Assembly (NCBI RefSeq): GCF_000173075.1
Contig: NZ_ABVL01000011.1
Coordinates: forward strand, 124,001 to 188,000
Reading direction: 5' to 3'
From: Chthoniobacter flavus Ellin428
Lineage (GTDB): Bacteria > Verrucomicrobiota > Verrucomicrobiia > Chthoniobacterales > Chthoniobacteraceae
DNA: 64,000 nt
Under the pieces are notes generated by a model. It worked only from the letters and a program-made list of their open reading frames with translations. It was not told where the DNA came from and made no database searches. This document shows positions 30,595 to 39,590 of the stretch, one piece after another. Numbering within the stretch: position 1 is the first letter of the stretch; the number at the start of each line of letters is the position of its first letter. Position numbers and translations under genes: made by a program.

Positions 30595-31395
30595 ATGAAC
30601 GCCGATTTCATCTTTCTCACCGTTTCCTGTTTCATTGTCATCACCCTGGCGACGGTCGTGGTGCGTGCCCGCTACCGCCGCGAATTCCTCGTGAACGAAG
30701 GCTTCGTCGGGCTGCTCTATCGTCGGGGCAAGCTCGTCGCCGCATTTGCGCCGGGCCTTTACGCGCGCTGGGGGACGCACTTCCGTTTGCAGTGTCTTGA
30801 TCGGCGCCAGGTCCTGCTGGCGGTGGCCGGACAGGAAGTGCTGACCGCGGATAACGTCGCGGTGAAGCTCAGCGTCGTACTCACCACGCAATTGGTCGAT
30901 GCGGCGAAGGCGGTGCAAACCGCGGACAATCACACCGGGCATATCTACAGTGCAACACAAACAGCGATCCGCACAGCGGTGGCCGGTGCGACGCTGGAGG
31001 CTCTTCTCGGCCAGCGCGTGGCGCTCGGTGCTCAACTGCGCGAGCTCGTCGCTCCGGCAGCCGCGGCCCTCGGCGTGCAAATCCATGCGGCTGAGGTGCG
31101 CGATGTCATGCTGCCAGGCGATCTGCGCAAGGCCTTCAGCGAAACGCTCAAGGCCCGTCAGCAAGGCCAGGCCGCGTTGGAGCGAGCCCGCGGTGAATCC
31201 GCAGCGCTGCGCAATCTGGCCAATGCCGCTCGTCTGCTCGAAGACCACCCGGCCCTCGCCACGCTGCGCTTCCTGCAAACGCTCGAAGCCGCCGAAGGCC
31301 GGCAGACGCTGGTCATGAACGACCTCGCTCCGCTGCTTGCCACGCACAAAACACGCGGTGCCAGCGACCCTGGCCCTTCGGCCACGGAAAACTAG
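30595..31395 (+). CDS. SPFH/Band-7 (slipin-like) membrane protein
   Basis: 266 residues; start at MNADFIFLTVSCF, whose first 22 residues form a membrane helix. The SPFH core follows: VNEGFVGLLYRRGKLVAAFAPGLY, RRQVLLAVAGQEVLTADNVAVKL, then the helical ETLKARQQGQAALERARGESAALRNLANAARLLEDHP segment typical of slipins (KxRxxxQAxLExARGE). Slipins oligomerise on membranes as scaffolds. In RNA-repair gene clusters Band-7 proteins occur beside TROVE proteins and RNA ligases, as here. It is followed after 90 nt by the AAA ATPase. Confidence 0.87.
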   Translation: MNADFIFLTVSCFIVITLATVVVRARYRREFLVNEGFVGLLYRRGKLVAAFAPGLYARWGTHFRLQCLDRRQVLLAVAGQEVLTADNVAVKLSVVLTTQLVDAAKAVQTADNHTGHIYSATQTAIRTAVAGATLEALLGQRVALGAQLRELVAPAAAALGVQIHAAEVRDVMLPGDLRKAFSETLKARQQGQAALERARGESAALRNLANAARLLEDHPALATLRFLQTLEAAEGRQTLVMNDLAPLLATHKTRGASDPGPSATEN

Positions 31396-31421
31396 TCCGC
31401 CCTATTTGTGAGGGGAACAAC

Positions 31422-31451
31422 GCTCCGGCGAGGCACGCGCTTCGCCGGGGC
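31422..31451 (+). promoter_or_regulatory. Leader hairpin before AAA ATPase gene
   Basis: CCGGCGA pairs with TCGCCGG, extended by GCTC/GGGC, 35 nt before the start codon. Preceded by GAGGGGAACAA, which recurs before the hairpin at 32720. Confidence 0.5.
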
Positions 31452-31485
31452 AGCCCTCTCATCACAACCCATCAGTCCATTCACC

Positions 31486-32673
31486 ATGAATACTTCCACC
31501 TCTGAAATTGAAACCCTGTTGCGCGAGGCTACCCGTGCCGGCGAGCCGCTCTTTTCCGACGGCCCGGTGCGCGAGGACGCGCTCCTCAGCTACACCTTTA
31601 GCAACCAGACCTGGTTCGGCTACCGGCTGTGCGGCTATACGATTCAACGTTTTCTCGCAGAACGTGCCGACGACATCTTCGAGGTCGCCGTGGACGCTCG
31701 GGCGGAATTGGAAATTGCGCACGGTCGTTGCGAACCGGTGATTACCAAGGGCATCGTCGTCTATTCCATGGGCGGTGTGCTGCTGGCCTACCACGCAGAT
31801 CCCCAAACCCGCGGCCACGCGTTCAAGGCTACGCGCGATCTCACGCGCCTCGTGCGCGAAGTGAAAGATGAAATCCGGCTTCGCAATCCGCTGCGCTGCA
31901 AACATCTCCAGATCATGGGCGACGACGAGGACACCTTCCGCGCCGTCATCAAACCGACACCGGAGACGACCTTCGAAAGCCTCATCGTCGACCGTCGCAT
32001 GGTCGAGGACATCTACGACAACACGCTCTTCCAGTTGAAGCACACGCGCTTTTCCAATGGGGTGATCTTCTACGGCGAACCGGGCACCGGCAAATCGCTG
32101 ATGTGCCAGGCGATCATCCACGAAGCGGTGCGCGAAGGCTTCTCCAGTTGCTACCTGGTGGGGGAGGTGAATTTTTCCGAGCTCACTACGTTCATCACCG
32201 ACTATCTGGCGCCGTGCGTGGTCATCCTCGAGGACATCGATTCCTTTGCCGGCGAGCGCCTCGATGGAGAAGGTCTGCGGCTCGCGGATTTTCTGCAATT
32301 TCTCTCCGGCCTCACCGAGCGTCCGGAGCAATTGATCGTCGTGGCGACGACCAACCATCTGCACCTGCTCGACAAGGCGGTGAATAACCGTCCGGTGCGG
32401 TTCAATCGCAAATATCACTTCACGCGGCCGAGCGACGAGGAAGTGGATCGTTTGCTGGACCTCTACTTCGAGGCGAGCCAGCTCACGCCCGATCTGCGGC
32501 GACTCTGCCATGGCCGCGCCTTTACCGGCGCGCACGTCAGCGAGATTCGGCGCACGGCGTTGACGCTGGCGAAGAAACGCAGTGTTCCGGTGAAGGAGGT
32601 GTTTGCCGAGGCCGTGGAAATGGTCTCGCTGCATTTCTCGACCACGTTGAAGTCGCTCGGCTTCAGTTCGTAG
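31486..32673 (+). CDS. AAA-family ATPase
   Basis: 395 residues. The N-terminal 160 residues are unassigned (KGIVVYSMGGVLLAYHAD). The AAA core has Walker A GEPGTGKS at 197-204, Walker B VVILEDID at 245-252, sensor 1 VVATTNHLHLLD and an arginine-rich NNRPVRFNRKYHF. The C-terminal lid is LTPDLRRLCHGRAFTGAHVSEIRR. It resembles the BCS1/FtsH-type AAA group that remodels proteins. It is adjacent to the Band-7 gene on the same strand, and so may remodel the Band-7 scaffold or its RNA-protein cargo. Confidence 0.85.
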   Translation: MNTSTSEIETLLREATRAGEPLFSDGPVREDALLSYTFSNQTWFGYRLCGYTIQRFLAERADDIFEVAVDARAELEIAHGRCEPVITKGIVVYSMGGVLLAYHADPQTRGHAFKATRDLTRLVREVKDEIRLRNPLRCKHLQIMGDDEDTFRAVIKPTPETTFESLIVDRRMVEDIYDNTLFQLKHTRFSNGVIFYGEPGTGKSLMCQAIIHEAVREGFSSCYLVGEVNFSELTTFITDYLAPCVVILEDIDSFAGERLDGEGLRLADFLQFLSGLTERPEQLIVVATTNHLHLLDKAVNNRPVRFNRKYHFTRPSDEEVDRLLDLYFEASQLTPDLRRLCHGRAFTGAHVSEIRRTALTLAKKRSVPVKEVFAEAVEMVSLHFSTTLKSLGFSS

Positions 32674-32719
32674 GAGGGGAGAGCAATCGGAATTCGAGAA
32701 TTGTTTGAGGGGGAACAAG

Positions 32720-32747
32720 CCCCGGTGGAGCATACGCTCCGCCGGGG
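32720..32747 (+). promoter_or_regulatory. placeholder
   Basis: placeholder. Confidence 0.1.
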
Positions 32748-32875
32748 TTATCTCCCGCGATAACACTGTCGGCGATGCACTTTGCGACGCCGGCGCCGGT
32801 GGCTCACTTTCCTTGGCTTGGCGACATGGCAAGCCGAAAACCGGCTCTCAACCCTCAACTCTCAACTCTCAACTA

Positions 32876-34180
32876 TCAACTTTCCGCCCCCCACAGCCCC
32901 TTCAACCGATCCTTCTCCACCACACCCAGCGGGAACTTCTTGCTCATCGGATGATCGGCAATCCCCGCCAGCACCCGCAGCTCGGTATGAATATGCTCCG
33001 GACGAATGCGCAGACCCTTCGCGGCATCGCACGCCAGCGTATCGGGCACCACCGGCACAGCGAACTGCTTCTCATCCGTCGCACCAATCACCCGGTTGCC
33101 ACGGATGCCGGGCCCCAGGATCATCGCCGAGCCGATGGACCAATGGTCCTTGCCATTGCCGTTGTTGTAATTCGGCGTGCGGCCCATCTCGCTCTGCACG
33201 ATGACCACGAGCTTCTCCCGGATCTTCAATTCCTCCGCGCGCCGGAGAAAATAGGCGATGCCCGCGAGAAATTCCGGGATCAATTTCATCTGATCGACGT
33301 CGTTGTTATTGTGACTATCGAATTGCCCGATGCTGATGTTTGCGGACACGCAAACGCCGGCTTTGAAGGCCGCGAGCGCGATCTCCGCCTGCTGCGACAA
33401 ACGTTCCTTCGGGATCTTCGCCGGGATGAAAGGCGTGATGCGCTGCAGCGATTGCGAATTCATCTGCGCCGCGTAGAGCATGCTCTGCGCGCGCTCGACG
33501 CGCGGCAGCAGCGTATCCGCAACGCGCTGGTCGATCTGTTCTTTCAGCGCCCGCTGGATGCGATCGACGACGAAGTCGTCTTCGTACGGCATCCGCAGGT
33601 TGCCCTCGATGGAATCCGCATTCGCCACCTTGGCCAGCGAAGGCAGGTACGGAATGCGCGACATCGCCACGAGATTGCCGGTGTTCGAGTAGTTGCCGAA
33701 AGTCAGAAAGGCCAGCGGACACGTCGGCCCTTTGCAGGCCGCGGCGAGCGCGGCAAAGGTCGGATAGGCGTCACTGTCGAGCTTGCCGGTGGCCATGTAA
33801 CGCGCGCCAGGCGAGTGGTTGTTCACCGAGTAATCGAGTCCGTTGATCACCAGCAACTCGCTGCCAAACTCGGCATAGAAATCCTCATTACTCATCCCCA
33901 CCTGAAATTTCCCCGCGGTCGGCGCGAATTTGTGATTCCCATGAGTGAGGATGTCTCCGTCTTTATAAAGACGGTTGATCCCATTGATCCCTTTCGGGTC
34001 CATGAGATACGTCGTGTCCCAGCCGCCCGCGGCGTTGAAGACAACGTAGTAGGGTCCATCGTAAGCCGCCAATTCCTCAGAGGCCGCGCGGCTGAGCGTG
34101 GGAAACCACACGGGCGCAGCCACGCCGAGCCCAGCCAGGCCGCAGAGCTGCAGAAAATCGCGCCGGGATTTGTTATTCAT
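32876..34180 (-). CDS. DUF1501-family Tat-exported protein
   Basis: 434 residues starting with a twin-arginine-type leader (NNKSRRDFLQLCGLAGLGVA). The body has DUF1501 features: YYVVFNAAGGWDTTY, INGLDYSVNNHSPGARYMATGK, FDSHNNN and VVIVQSEMGRTPNYNNG...DHW, the sulfatase/alkaline-phosphatase-like metal-site pattern. These proteins occur widely in Planctomycetes and Verrucomicrobia next to cytochrome-type DUF1549/DUF1592 proteins, as here: the start overlaps the stop of the upstream gene by 8 nt. The function is unknown; periplasmic. Confidence 0.85.
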   Translation of the reverse strand: MNNKSRRDFLQLCGLAGLGVAAPVWFPTLSRAASEELAAYDGPYYVVFNAAGGWDTTYLMDPKGINGINRLYKDGDILTHGNHKFAPTAGKFQVGMSNEDFYAEFGSELLVINGLDYSVNNHSPGARYMATGKLDSDAYPTFAALAAACKGPTCPLAFLTFGNYSNTGNLVAMSRIPYLPSLAKVANADSIEGNLRMPYEDDFVVDRIQRALKEQIDQRVADTLLPRVERAQSMLYAAQMNSQSLQRITPFIPAKIPKERLSQQAEIALAAFKAGVCVSANISIGQFDSHNNNDVDQMKLIPEFLAGIAYFLRRAEELKIREKLVVIVQSEMGRTPNYNNGNGKDHWSIGSAMILGPGIRGNRVIGATDEKQFAVPVVPDTLACDAAKGLRIRPEHIHTELRVLAGIADHPMSKKFPLGVVEKDRLKGLWGAES

Positions 34181-36561
34181 AGAGGAAGGCTTCCTGGCGG
34201 AGGAGATAAGTGACCACACCCCGCCAGGCACGCACGGTATAGTCGGGATCGGGAAGACGCTTTTCATTATCGCCCCGGCAGTTATATGTCTCCTGCGGCT
34301 CGATGCCCTTGCGCGCGTGGGCATCCTCGAGGATGCCGGCGAACAACTGGAAAGTCCGGTCCACTTCGGGATCGTTCTCCTTGATGTCATACTGACCGAG
34401 CAAGAGCTGATGCAAATGCACGATGGCCGCGCGAATGCGCTGGTCATTTTCGGTCGAGACGCCGGGCAGCACGTCCGGTTTGATGCCGGGGAAGAGCCGG
34501 CGCTGGGTCGGTTCGAGAGCAAAATCCGAGGATACCTCTTTGCAGGCGACATCGTTCGACATGATCCGCTGCAATGCGCCCATTGCCCCGCTCGGGTCCA
34601 CCGCGCGTTCGGTTACTTCCTTCGAATCGATGCCACCGTAGAGCATCGCGATCTGTTTGTCGCGCAACCGGTTCCAAGGCTTGCCGAAGACCGCGGTGAT
34701 TTTGCGCTCGAGTTGTTCGGGTGAGAGCATTCGCGCGATGCCGAGGTCGGCCATTTCCGCCTGACGCTGTTCGGCGTTCGGCGAATTGGCGATCGGGCTG
34801 CGGGTATCCGCGCGATAGAACGGCGACGCCACCCATTCCTTGAAAACGACTTTCAGATTGAAGCCATTTTTCACCAGCACACTCGCGATGCGTTCCACCT
34901 CTGCGCGCTGCGCCCGATAGGCACGCTGTTTCGCATCGTAGAGCGGATCGTCGAGTGACTTCGGCTGCAGCAGCGTCTTGCGGCCGGTGAGAATAAAGTA
35001 AACGTGCTCCACCATGGTCGTGGCAAAGCGCGGATCCTTTGCCGTGCGCTCGCCGAGCCATTGCAACGCCCGCCAGCGATCCTGCGGTGGCAAATTTTCG
35101 CCTTCGAAACCGGGGACAAACATGTCCTTGAACCAGCCATCCTTGCGCGGGCCGAAAAGTGCATCCGGCAAATCGTAGTAATCCTGAAACAGCCCGGCGA
35201 TCGGATCGATCGTCTTATGGCAGATCACGCACTCGGAGGCCTCCATCGTCGGCACTTTGAACTTCGCCGTGATCGCGGCGGCGTCCGAAACGCGGGGAGC
35301 GAGTTCCAGGACATCGATGCCGAGGAAGAACTGGAAATACATGCGCGCCCGGAGACGGTTGCGATTCGTCTCCGTCGTGGGATAGCGCCGCAGATATTGA
35401 AAGGTGGTGAGCAACCCGGCGTGCGGATAGAAGCTGGTCGCCGATTCCTGCACCTTGCCGTTGCGATGCTTCAACGCGCTGAGCCGCACCGGCAGGTATT
35501 CAAACGGATCCTCGGGGTTGTGGAATTTCTCGCGCATCTCGTCGTAGACGCCGTAACCCCGTGCGGTGTAGGGCGAGACCATGATGTAATCCGCAGTCAC
35601 GATTTCCGTGAAAGGCCGTTCGTTGCGGACGATGTATTTAATCAGCTCCGTCGGTTCGCGCAGCATCGCCTCGCGATAATCATCGGTCAGCTTGTAACGT
35701 GCCTTTTGCTGCGCGGCCTTGTCCTCGATCTTCAGGTCGTATTTCTGGCACCAGTTGCGCGTCTTCTCGAAGTTGTCGTAGGAGAGCGCCGTTTCCGGCA
35801 CGCCATCGTAACCGCGCGTGAGGAAGATGTCGTTGAACGCCTCGGCGAGCCGATCGTAGAACGCATCCTCCTTCATTAGCTTGTCGAGGATCGGCCCCAC
35901 GGCTTTCACGCCATCTTTCTGCGCGGCGGCCAGTTCGTCTTCGGACGGCAACCGCCCGGCGAGTGAAAGCGTGATCCGCCGCATGAGCTTCCGATTATCC
36001 AGCATCGCCACGCCGTCGAAGAAAGACCGGGTGTCCTGGGCACTCACGGCAATCTTCATGCCGGACTTTCCACCATGCGGATCGTTCACCTGACGAACCC
36101 ATTCCGCGAGAATGCGGTAAGCCGTCGAGTCGGCCTTGATCACTTGCTTGCCTTCGTGGTCCAGCCCGCCGGTCGCCTTGAGCAGCAATCGCGGATTCAT
36201 TCTTCTCCCGCAGCCTGGCGACATCGGCAAAGGCCGCACGATTGTGCTTCGTCGCTTCCCCCGGCGTCTTTTCCCGTGTCGGATCCTCCAGCACAAGTTT
36301 CGTGTCTTCCGCATCGCCGCCCACCTTGTGGCACTTCAGGCAGGCCTGCGCGGCCACCTTGGTCCAGACCTCGTCGAGGAAATAGTTGTCCGGCGCGATG
36401 CACGCCGCACCACTGTAGAGCGCCGCTTCGGAGCCGGTCTTGTGAACGTCGGATTCCTCCGCACTCACGCTCCCACTCGAGCACCAGTACATGCCGACGA
36501 CCAAGGGCAAAGCCAGACCAACGCGGGCGCAAAACCGAGTGGGGGTACGCGGCATAAGCAT
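34173..36561 (-). pseudogene. Cytochrome c / DUF1549-DUF1588-like protein, one frameshift
   Basis: The upstream frame (from about 36561, MLMPRTPTRFCARVG) encodes a signal peptide and a cytochrome c site, AQACLKCHKVGG. The main frame continues from about 36200 with LMRRITLSLAGRLPSEDELAAA (DUF1549-like) and GLLTTFQYLRRYPTTETNR...ASECVICHKTIDP (DUF1588-like, second heme-type CxxCH). The frames join at REKNES / RLLLKATGG if one G near 36199 is removed, giving about 795 residues. It probably works as a periplasmic partner of the DUF1501 protein. The start is uncertain (36606, 36561 or 36555). Sequence error and genuine decay cannot be told apart here. Confidence 0.75.
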
Positions 36562-36606
36562 TTTGGTTAACCCGGCTAGTTTTCCCAACATTAGGGCTTT
36601 TCTCAA

Positions 36607-36928
36607 ACGGATTTTCCACCCGGCGCAGGTTTACCGCCTTCGCCGGCCCTCCAACCCTAAACCACCCATATCCATGTCCATCCCAATCAGTCTGGGACAT
36701 GGCCTGTTTCTCCTTGGCTTGCTCCTCGTCGCGTCCCTGCGGTCGCGTTCGCGGAGACGCCGGCCCGCGCCCCGCCGCTCTCCTTCGCTGGATCGATTGC
36801 CGGATAGCCACACGCTATCGGGCGTCCCTCTGCGGATCCTATTGAGCGACCGCTCCGGCCCCGGTGCTGCCTTGAGAGACAGGCTCCTTGTCCATCCATC
36901 CCACCGTCACTAATCTCGATCGCATCGA
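36607..36928. other. Spacer without recognisable gene
   Basis: Between two minus-strand genes. Short frames on both strands are compositionally shadow-like. No hairpin or repeat of note is seen. Confidence 0.4.
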
Positions 36929-37471
36929 TCACTTGTGACCGTGACCGCCGCCGCTGTCTCCATGGTCGTGTCCATCATGCCCTCCGTGATCATGTCCGTC
37001 GTGATCGTGGTGCCGGTTGTTGTCCGTGTCCGAAGTATCGGTGTCATTATTACTCGTGTCGGGCGTGCCTTTGACCTGGATCCAATACATGCGGACCGGC
37101 CGGAGGTCCTGAAGGGCGGCGAGCGAGTTTTGCAGGCGCAACGCAGAGGCAGAGCGCAAAGGGCGCGGGCGTCGCAAGAGCGTGGCGTATTCGCCATCGA
37201 GCCAATCGAGGATCTTCAACTCGTCCCTACTCAAGTGACATTGATCGGCCCGCGCCCGGACGCCGCGCGCTTGTGCTCGTGATTGCCTCAGGAAACGACG
37301 GCTCTCCGCCAGCGACAAGCGCCCGGCATTGCCGTCGGCGACAGCCGCTTTCGTCCGGTCGTTGAGCACCAGGGTATTCACCGCGACCAAATCGTAGGCG
37401 GGGTCGGGTTCAGATACGCAGCCAGAAAGGAATGCGGCCAGAAGGAGGACCGGCGGCAACAGAGCTTTCAT
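36929..37471 (-). CDS. Lipoprotein with His/Asp/Gly-rich metal-binding tail
   Basis: 180 residues. The leader MKALLPPVLLLAAFLSGC ends in a lipobox, so the mature protein is lipid-anchored at the Cys. A helical middle part (LSLAESRRFLRQSRAQARG) is followed by a C-terminal tail built of HDHDGHDHGGHDGHDHG, ending GGGHGHK, likely to bind Zn, Ni or Cu. No known family is recognised. It lies alone, divergent from the nucleotidyltransferase gene. Confidence 0.7.
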   Translation of the reverse strand: MKALLPPVLLLAAFLSGCVSEPDPAYDLVAVNTLVLNDRTKAAVADGNAGRLSLAESRRFLRQSRAQARGVRARADQCHLSRDELKILDWLDGEYATLLRRPRPLRSASALRLQNSLAALQDLRPVRMYWIQVKGTPDTSNNDTDTSDTDNNRHHDHDGHDHGGHDGHDHGDSGGGHGHK

Positions 37472-37633
37472 AAACAACAGGGAACTCGATGAGCCGGGCA
37501 GCAACGCCGCCCGCTCTGCCCTATCTGACGTAACAGAGCGTCAGCTTATAGCTAACTCTCTGCGTACTGCTTTTCACGACACGTCCAAATCCCGCAATTC
37601 CATCCATCAACCTAATTAGAAAGGAGAAATCCC

Positions 37634-38410
37634 ATGCCCGACAACCTTGTCCATCAGCGCGTCCGCGACGCGCTCGCTCGTGTCGAAGCCGAGCGAAACG
37701 TGCGCGTCCTCTACGCATGCGAAAGCGGCAGCCGCGCGTGGGGTTTTGCCTCGCGCGACAGCGATTACGACGTGCGCTTTCTCTACGTCCACTCGCGCGA
37801 CTGGTATCTCTCGGTCGAAGAGCGGCGCGACGTCATCGAACTGCCGATCGCCGAGGATCTCGACGTCAGCGGTTGGGAACTGCGCAAAGCCCTGCGCCTC
37901 CTGCGCAAGAGCAACCCGCCGCTGCTCGAGTGGCTGCAGTCGCCGGTCGTGTATGGCTGCGACCCGGAGTTCTTCGCGGCGTTTCGCGAACTTGCCGCCG
38001 GCTTCTACTCGCCGCGGCGTTGCTTCGCGCACTACCTGCACATGGCCTTCGGCAACTGGCGCCACTACCTGCTCGGCCGTGAACAGGTGAGCCTGAAGAA
38101 GTATCTTTACGTCTTCCGGCCGCTCCTCGCCTGCCGCTGGATCGAGCGCCAGCTCGGCCCGGTGCCGATGCTCTTCGCGGAACTCGTGGAGGGCGTGCTC
38201 GAGGAAGCCGAAGTGCGCGCCGCGCTCGACGCTCTCGTCGCGCGCAAGCAGTCCGCGGTGGAGCTCGCCGTCGAGCCGCCAGTCGAGGCGCTGTCGCGAT
38301 TCATCGCGGCTGAGCTGCCGCGACTCGAAGCGCTCGCCGAGCCCGAAGAATCCGTTGGCGACCTGGAGGAACTGAACCGTTTCTTCCGCCGCCACGCGCT
38401 CACGGCGTGA
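37634..38410 (+). CDS. rlaP: RlaP-type nucleotidyltransferase (RNA-ligase associated)
   Basis: 258 residues behind a strong AAAGGAG ribosome-binding site. The polymerase-beta-type nucleotidyltransferase signature is GSRAWGFASRDSDYD: G32-S33 and the metal-binding pair D44/D46. The downstream segments DVSGWELRKALRLL and NPPLLEWLQSPVVY, with SPRRCFAHYLHMA, are characteristic of the PF10127 family, the nucleotidyltransferase reported next to diverse RNA ligases. It probably adds nucleotides to, or otherwise prepares, RNA ends. It opens the second plus-strand gene run of the island (RlaP, unknown, RtcB, HNH). Confidence 0.85.
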   Translation: MPDNLVHQRVRDALARVEAERNVRVLYACESGSRAWGFASRDSDYDVRFLYVHSRDWYLSVEERRDVIELPIAEDLDVSGWELRKALRLLRKSNPPLLEWLQSPVVYGCDPEFFAAFRELAAGFYSPRRCFAHYLHMAFGNWRHYLLGREQVSLKKYLYVFRPLLACRWIERQLGPVPMLFAELVEGVLEEAEVRAALDALVARKQSAVELAVEPPVEALSRFIAAELPRLEALAEPEESVGDLEELNRFFRRHALTA

Positions 38411-38423
38411 GCCGTTGGCACCG

Positions 38424-38454
38424 ACACCGCCGGGATCGCAGCGCCCGGCGGTGT
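38424..38454 (+). promoter_or_regulatory. Intergenic hairpin after RlaP gene
   Basis: ACACCGCCGGG pairs perfectly with CCCGGCGGTGT (11 pairs, 9-nt loop), 14 nt after the stop codon. No T run follows. Confidence 0.55.
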
Positions 38455-38635
38455 CCACCGCTTTCACCCGAAACCGAAACCTCAACCGATCCACACCAAT
38501 GTTAGTTCCGCATTCCATTGCCACCCGACGGGGAAGCCTCATGGGGGCTTCTTCCTGAAACATAACCCGGGCCACGCCTCGATGCTCTCCGGTCTTCCAC
38601 CGGCCGAGCCGGGCGCGTGACCCAATTCATTCATT

Positions 38636-39445
38636 ATGAGTTCCAAAACGATCGCGAAACAGTTCGTCCACATGGGCGCGCGTTTCCGGATCGTTCGTCC
38701 AGAAAATCTGCCGCGGCGTCTTCGCCGGGCGGATTACGCCATCGATGTCGTCACGGACAAGCAGGGGCAGCTCTTCGAGATGCAGCTCAGCTCGGTGCGC
38801 GAAGAGCAACTCGACATCGACGTGCTCCAGTGCGACCGCCACGATCGCCATCTCCTGCTTCTCGTGAAAACCCCGGAGGCGAACGATCGCTTCCTGTGCG
38901 GACACGATGAACGCGAATGGTTTGTCGCGGCCGTGCCTGGTGGCGCTTCGTCCGTGGCGCAGGCGAAACTCGCCCTGCTGCCCGCCGAAGTGCGCCAGGC
39001 GGCCGATGAGGCCCGCCTCAACCAGGGGCAGCGCACGCGCCGGCACAATCGTGCCTTCATCCGCCAGGGTGAATGGTTCTTCGTGCCGGTGCCGGGCTTC
39101 CACGTGGACAAGAAAATGATCCACCGCCACGAACCGATCAGCCGCGGAGGCGGAAGCAAGCCACATTGGGTGGCCGAGCTTTACCGCACCGGCGGCGAAC
39201 CGGTGCATGTGTGCTCGGAATACCCGAATGGCCTCACCGATCGCGAATACAAGCAGCTCATCGCCGATCGCCCGAGCGCCAGGCGTTGGGGCTGGGAACG
39301 TCGCGTCCGCGACGCCGGCGTGTATGCTCGCGGCACGGTCCGTCACCCGGACCACGCGACCATTACGCTCCGTGAGTGGCATCGCGTCCGGATGAACACC
39401 GAAAACAAGACGCGCCAAAAGGCGAACGTCGCCTTCCTCGACTGA
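38636..39445 (+). CDS. Unknown protein between RlaP and RtcB
   Basis: 269 residues; start at MSSKTIAKQFVHMGA. No domain is recognised. Visible features: an N-terminal alpha/beta part (ADYAIDVVTDKQGQLFEMQL, DVLQCDRHDRHLLLLVK), a basic patch (NQGQRTRRHNRAFIRQGEWFF), and a positively charged C-terminus with conserved-looking aromatic and His residues (RDAGVYARGTVRHPDHATI, TLREWHRVRM). There is no signal peptide or membrane segment, so it is cytoplasmic. Its place between a nucleotidyltransferase and an RNA ligase, with a similar intergenic hairpin on each side, suggests an RNA-repair cofactor; that is inference. Confidence 0.75.
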   Translation: MSSKTIAKQFVHMGARFRIVRPENLPRRLRRADYAIDVVTDKQGQLFEMQLSSVREEQLDIDVLQCDRHDRHLLLLVKTPEANDRFLCGHDEREWFVAAVPGGASSVAQAKLALLPAEVRQAADEARLNQGQRTRRHNRAFIRQGEWFFVPVPGFHVDKKMIHRHEPISRGGGSKPHWVAELYRTGGEPVHVCSEYPNGLTDREYKQLIADRPSARRWGWERRVRDAGVYARGTVRHPDHATITLREWHRVRMNTENKTRQKANVAFLD

Positions 39446-39460
39446 GGAAGCGCAATCATC

Positions 39461-39495
39461 GCAGCCGGGGAAGGGTGACAACCCTCTCCGGCTGC
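39461..39495 (+). promoter_or_regulatory. Intergenic hairpin before rtcB
   Basis: GCAGCCGG/CCGGCTGC outer stem and AGGGT-GACA-ACCCT inner stem, about 95 nt before the rtcB start. Confidence 0.55.
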
Positions 39496-39590
39496 AGTAT
39501 GGCGACAAAAAGAACAAACACCGCTGCTCTGCACCCGCGATGGGCCCACGTGCGGCGAACCGATTTTCGATTTCCAACCAATCCACCACT

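Noticed and set aside
31396-32760. Hairpin at 32720-32747 considered as an intrinsic terminator of the AAA gene
   Set aside because: The 12-pair stem has no T run after it (GGGGTTATCTC), so it is treated with the other boundary hairpins in the findings; the short feature entry at 32720-32747 only marks its position.
36491-36913. 140-codon plus-strand frame overlapping the start of the cytochrome-type gene
   Set aside because: No recognisable domain and it overlaps the signal-peptide coding region on the other strand.
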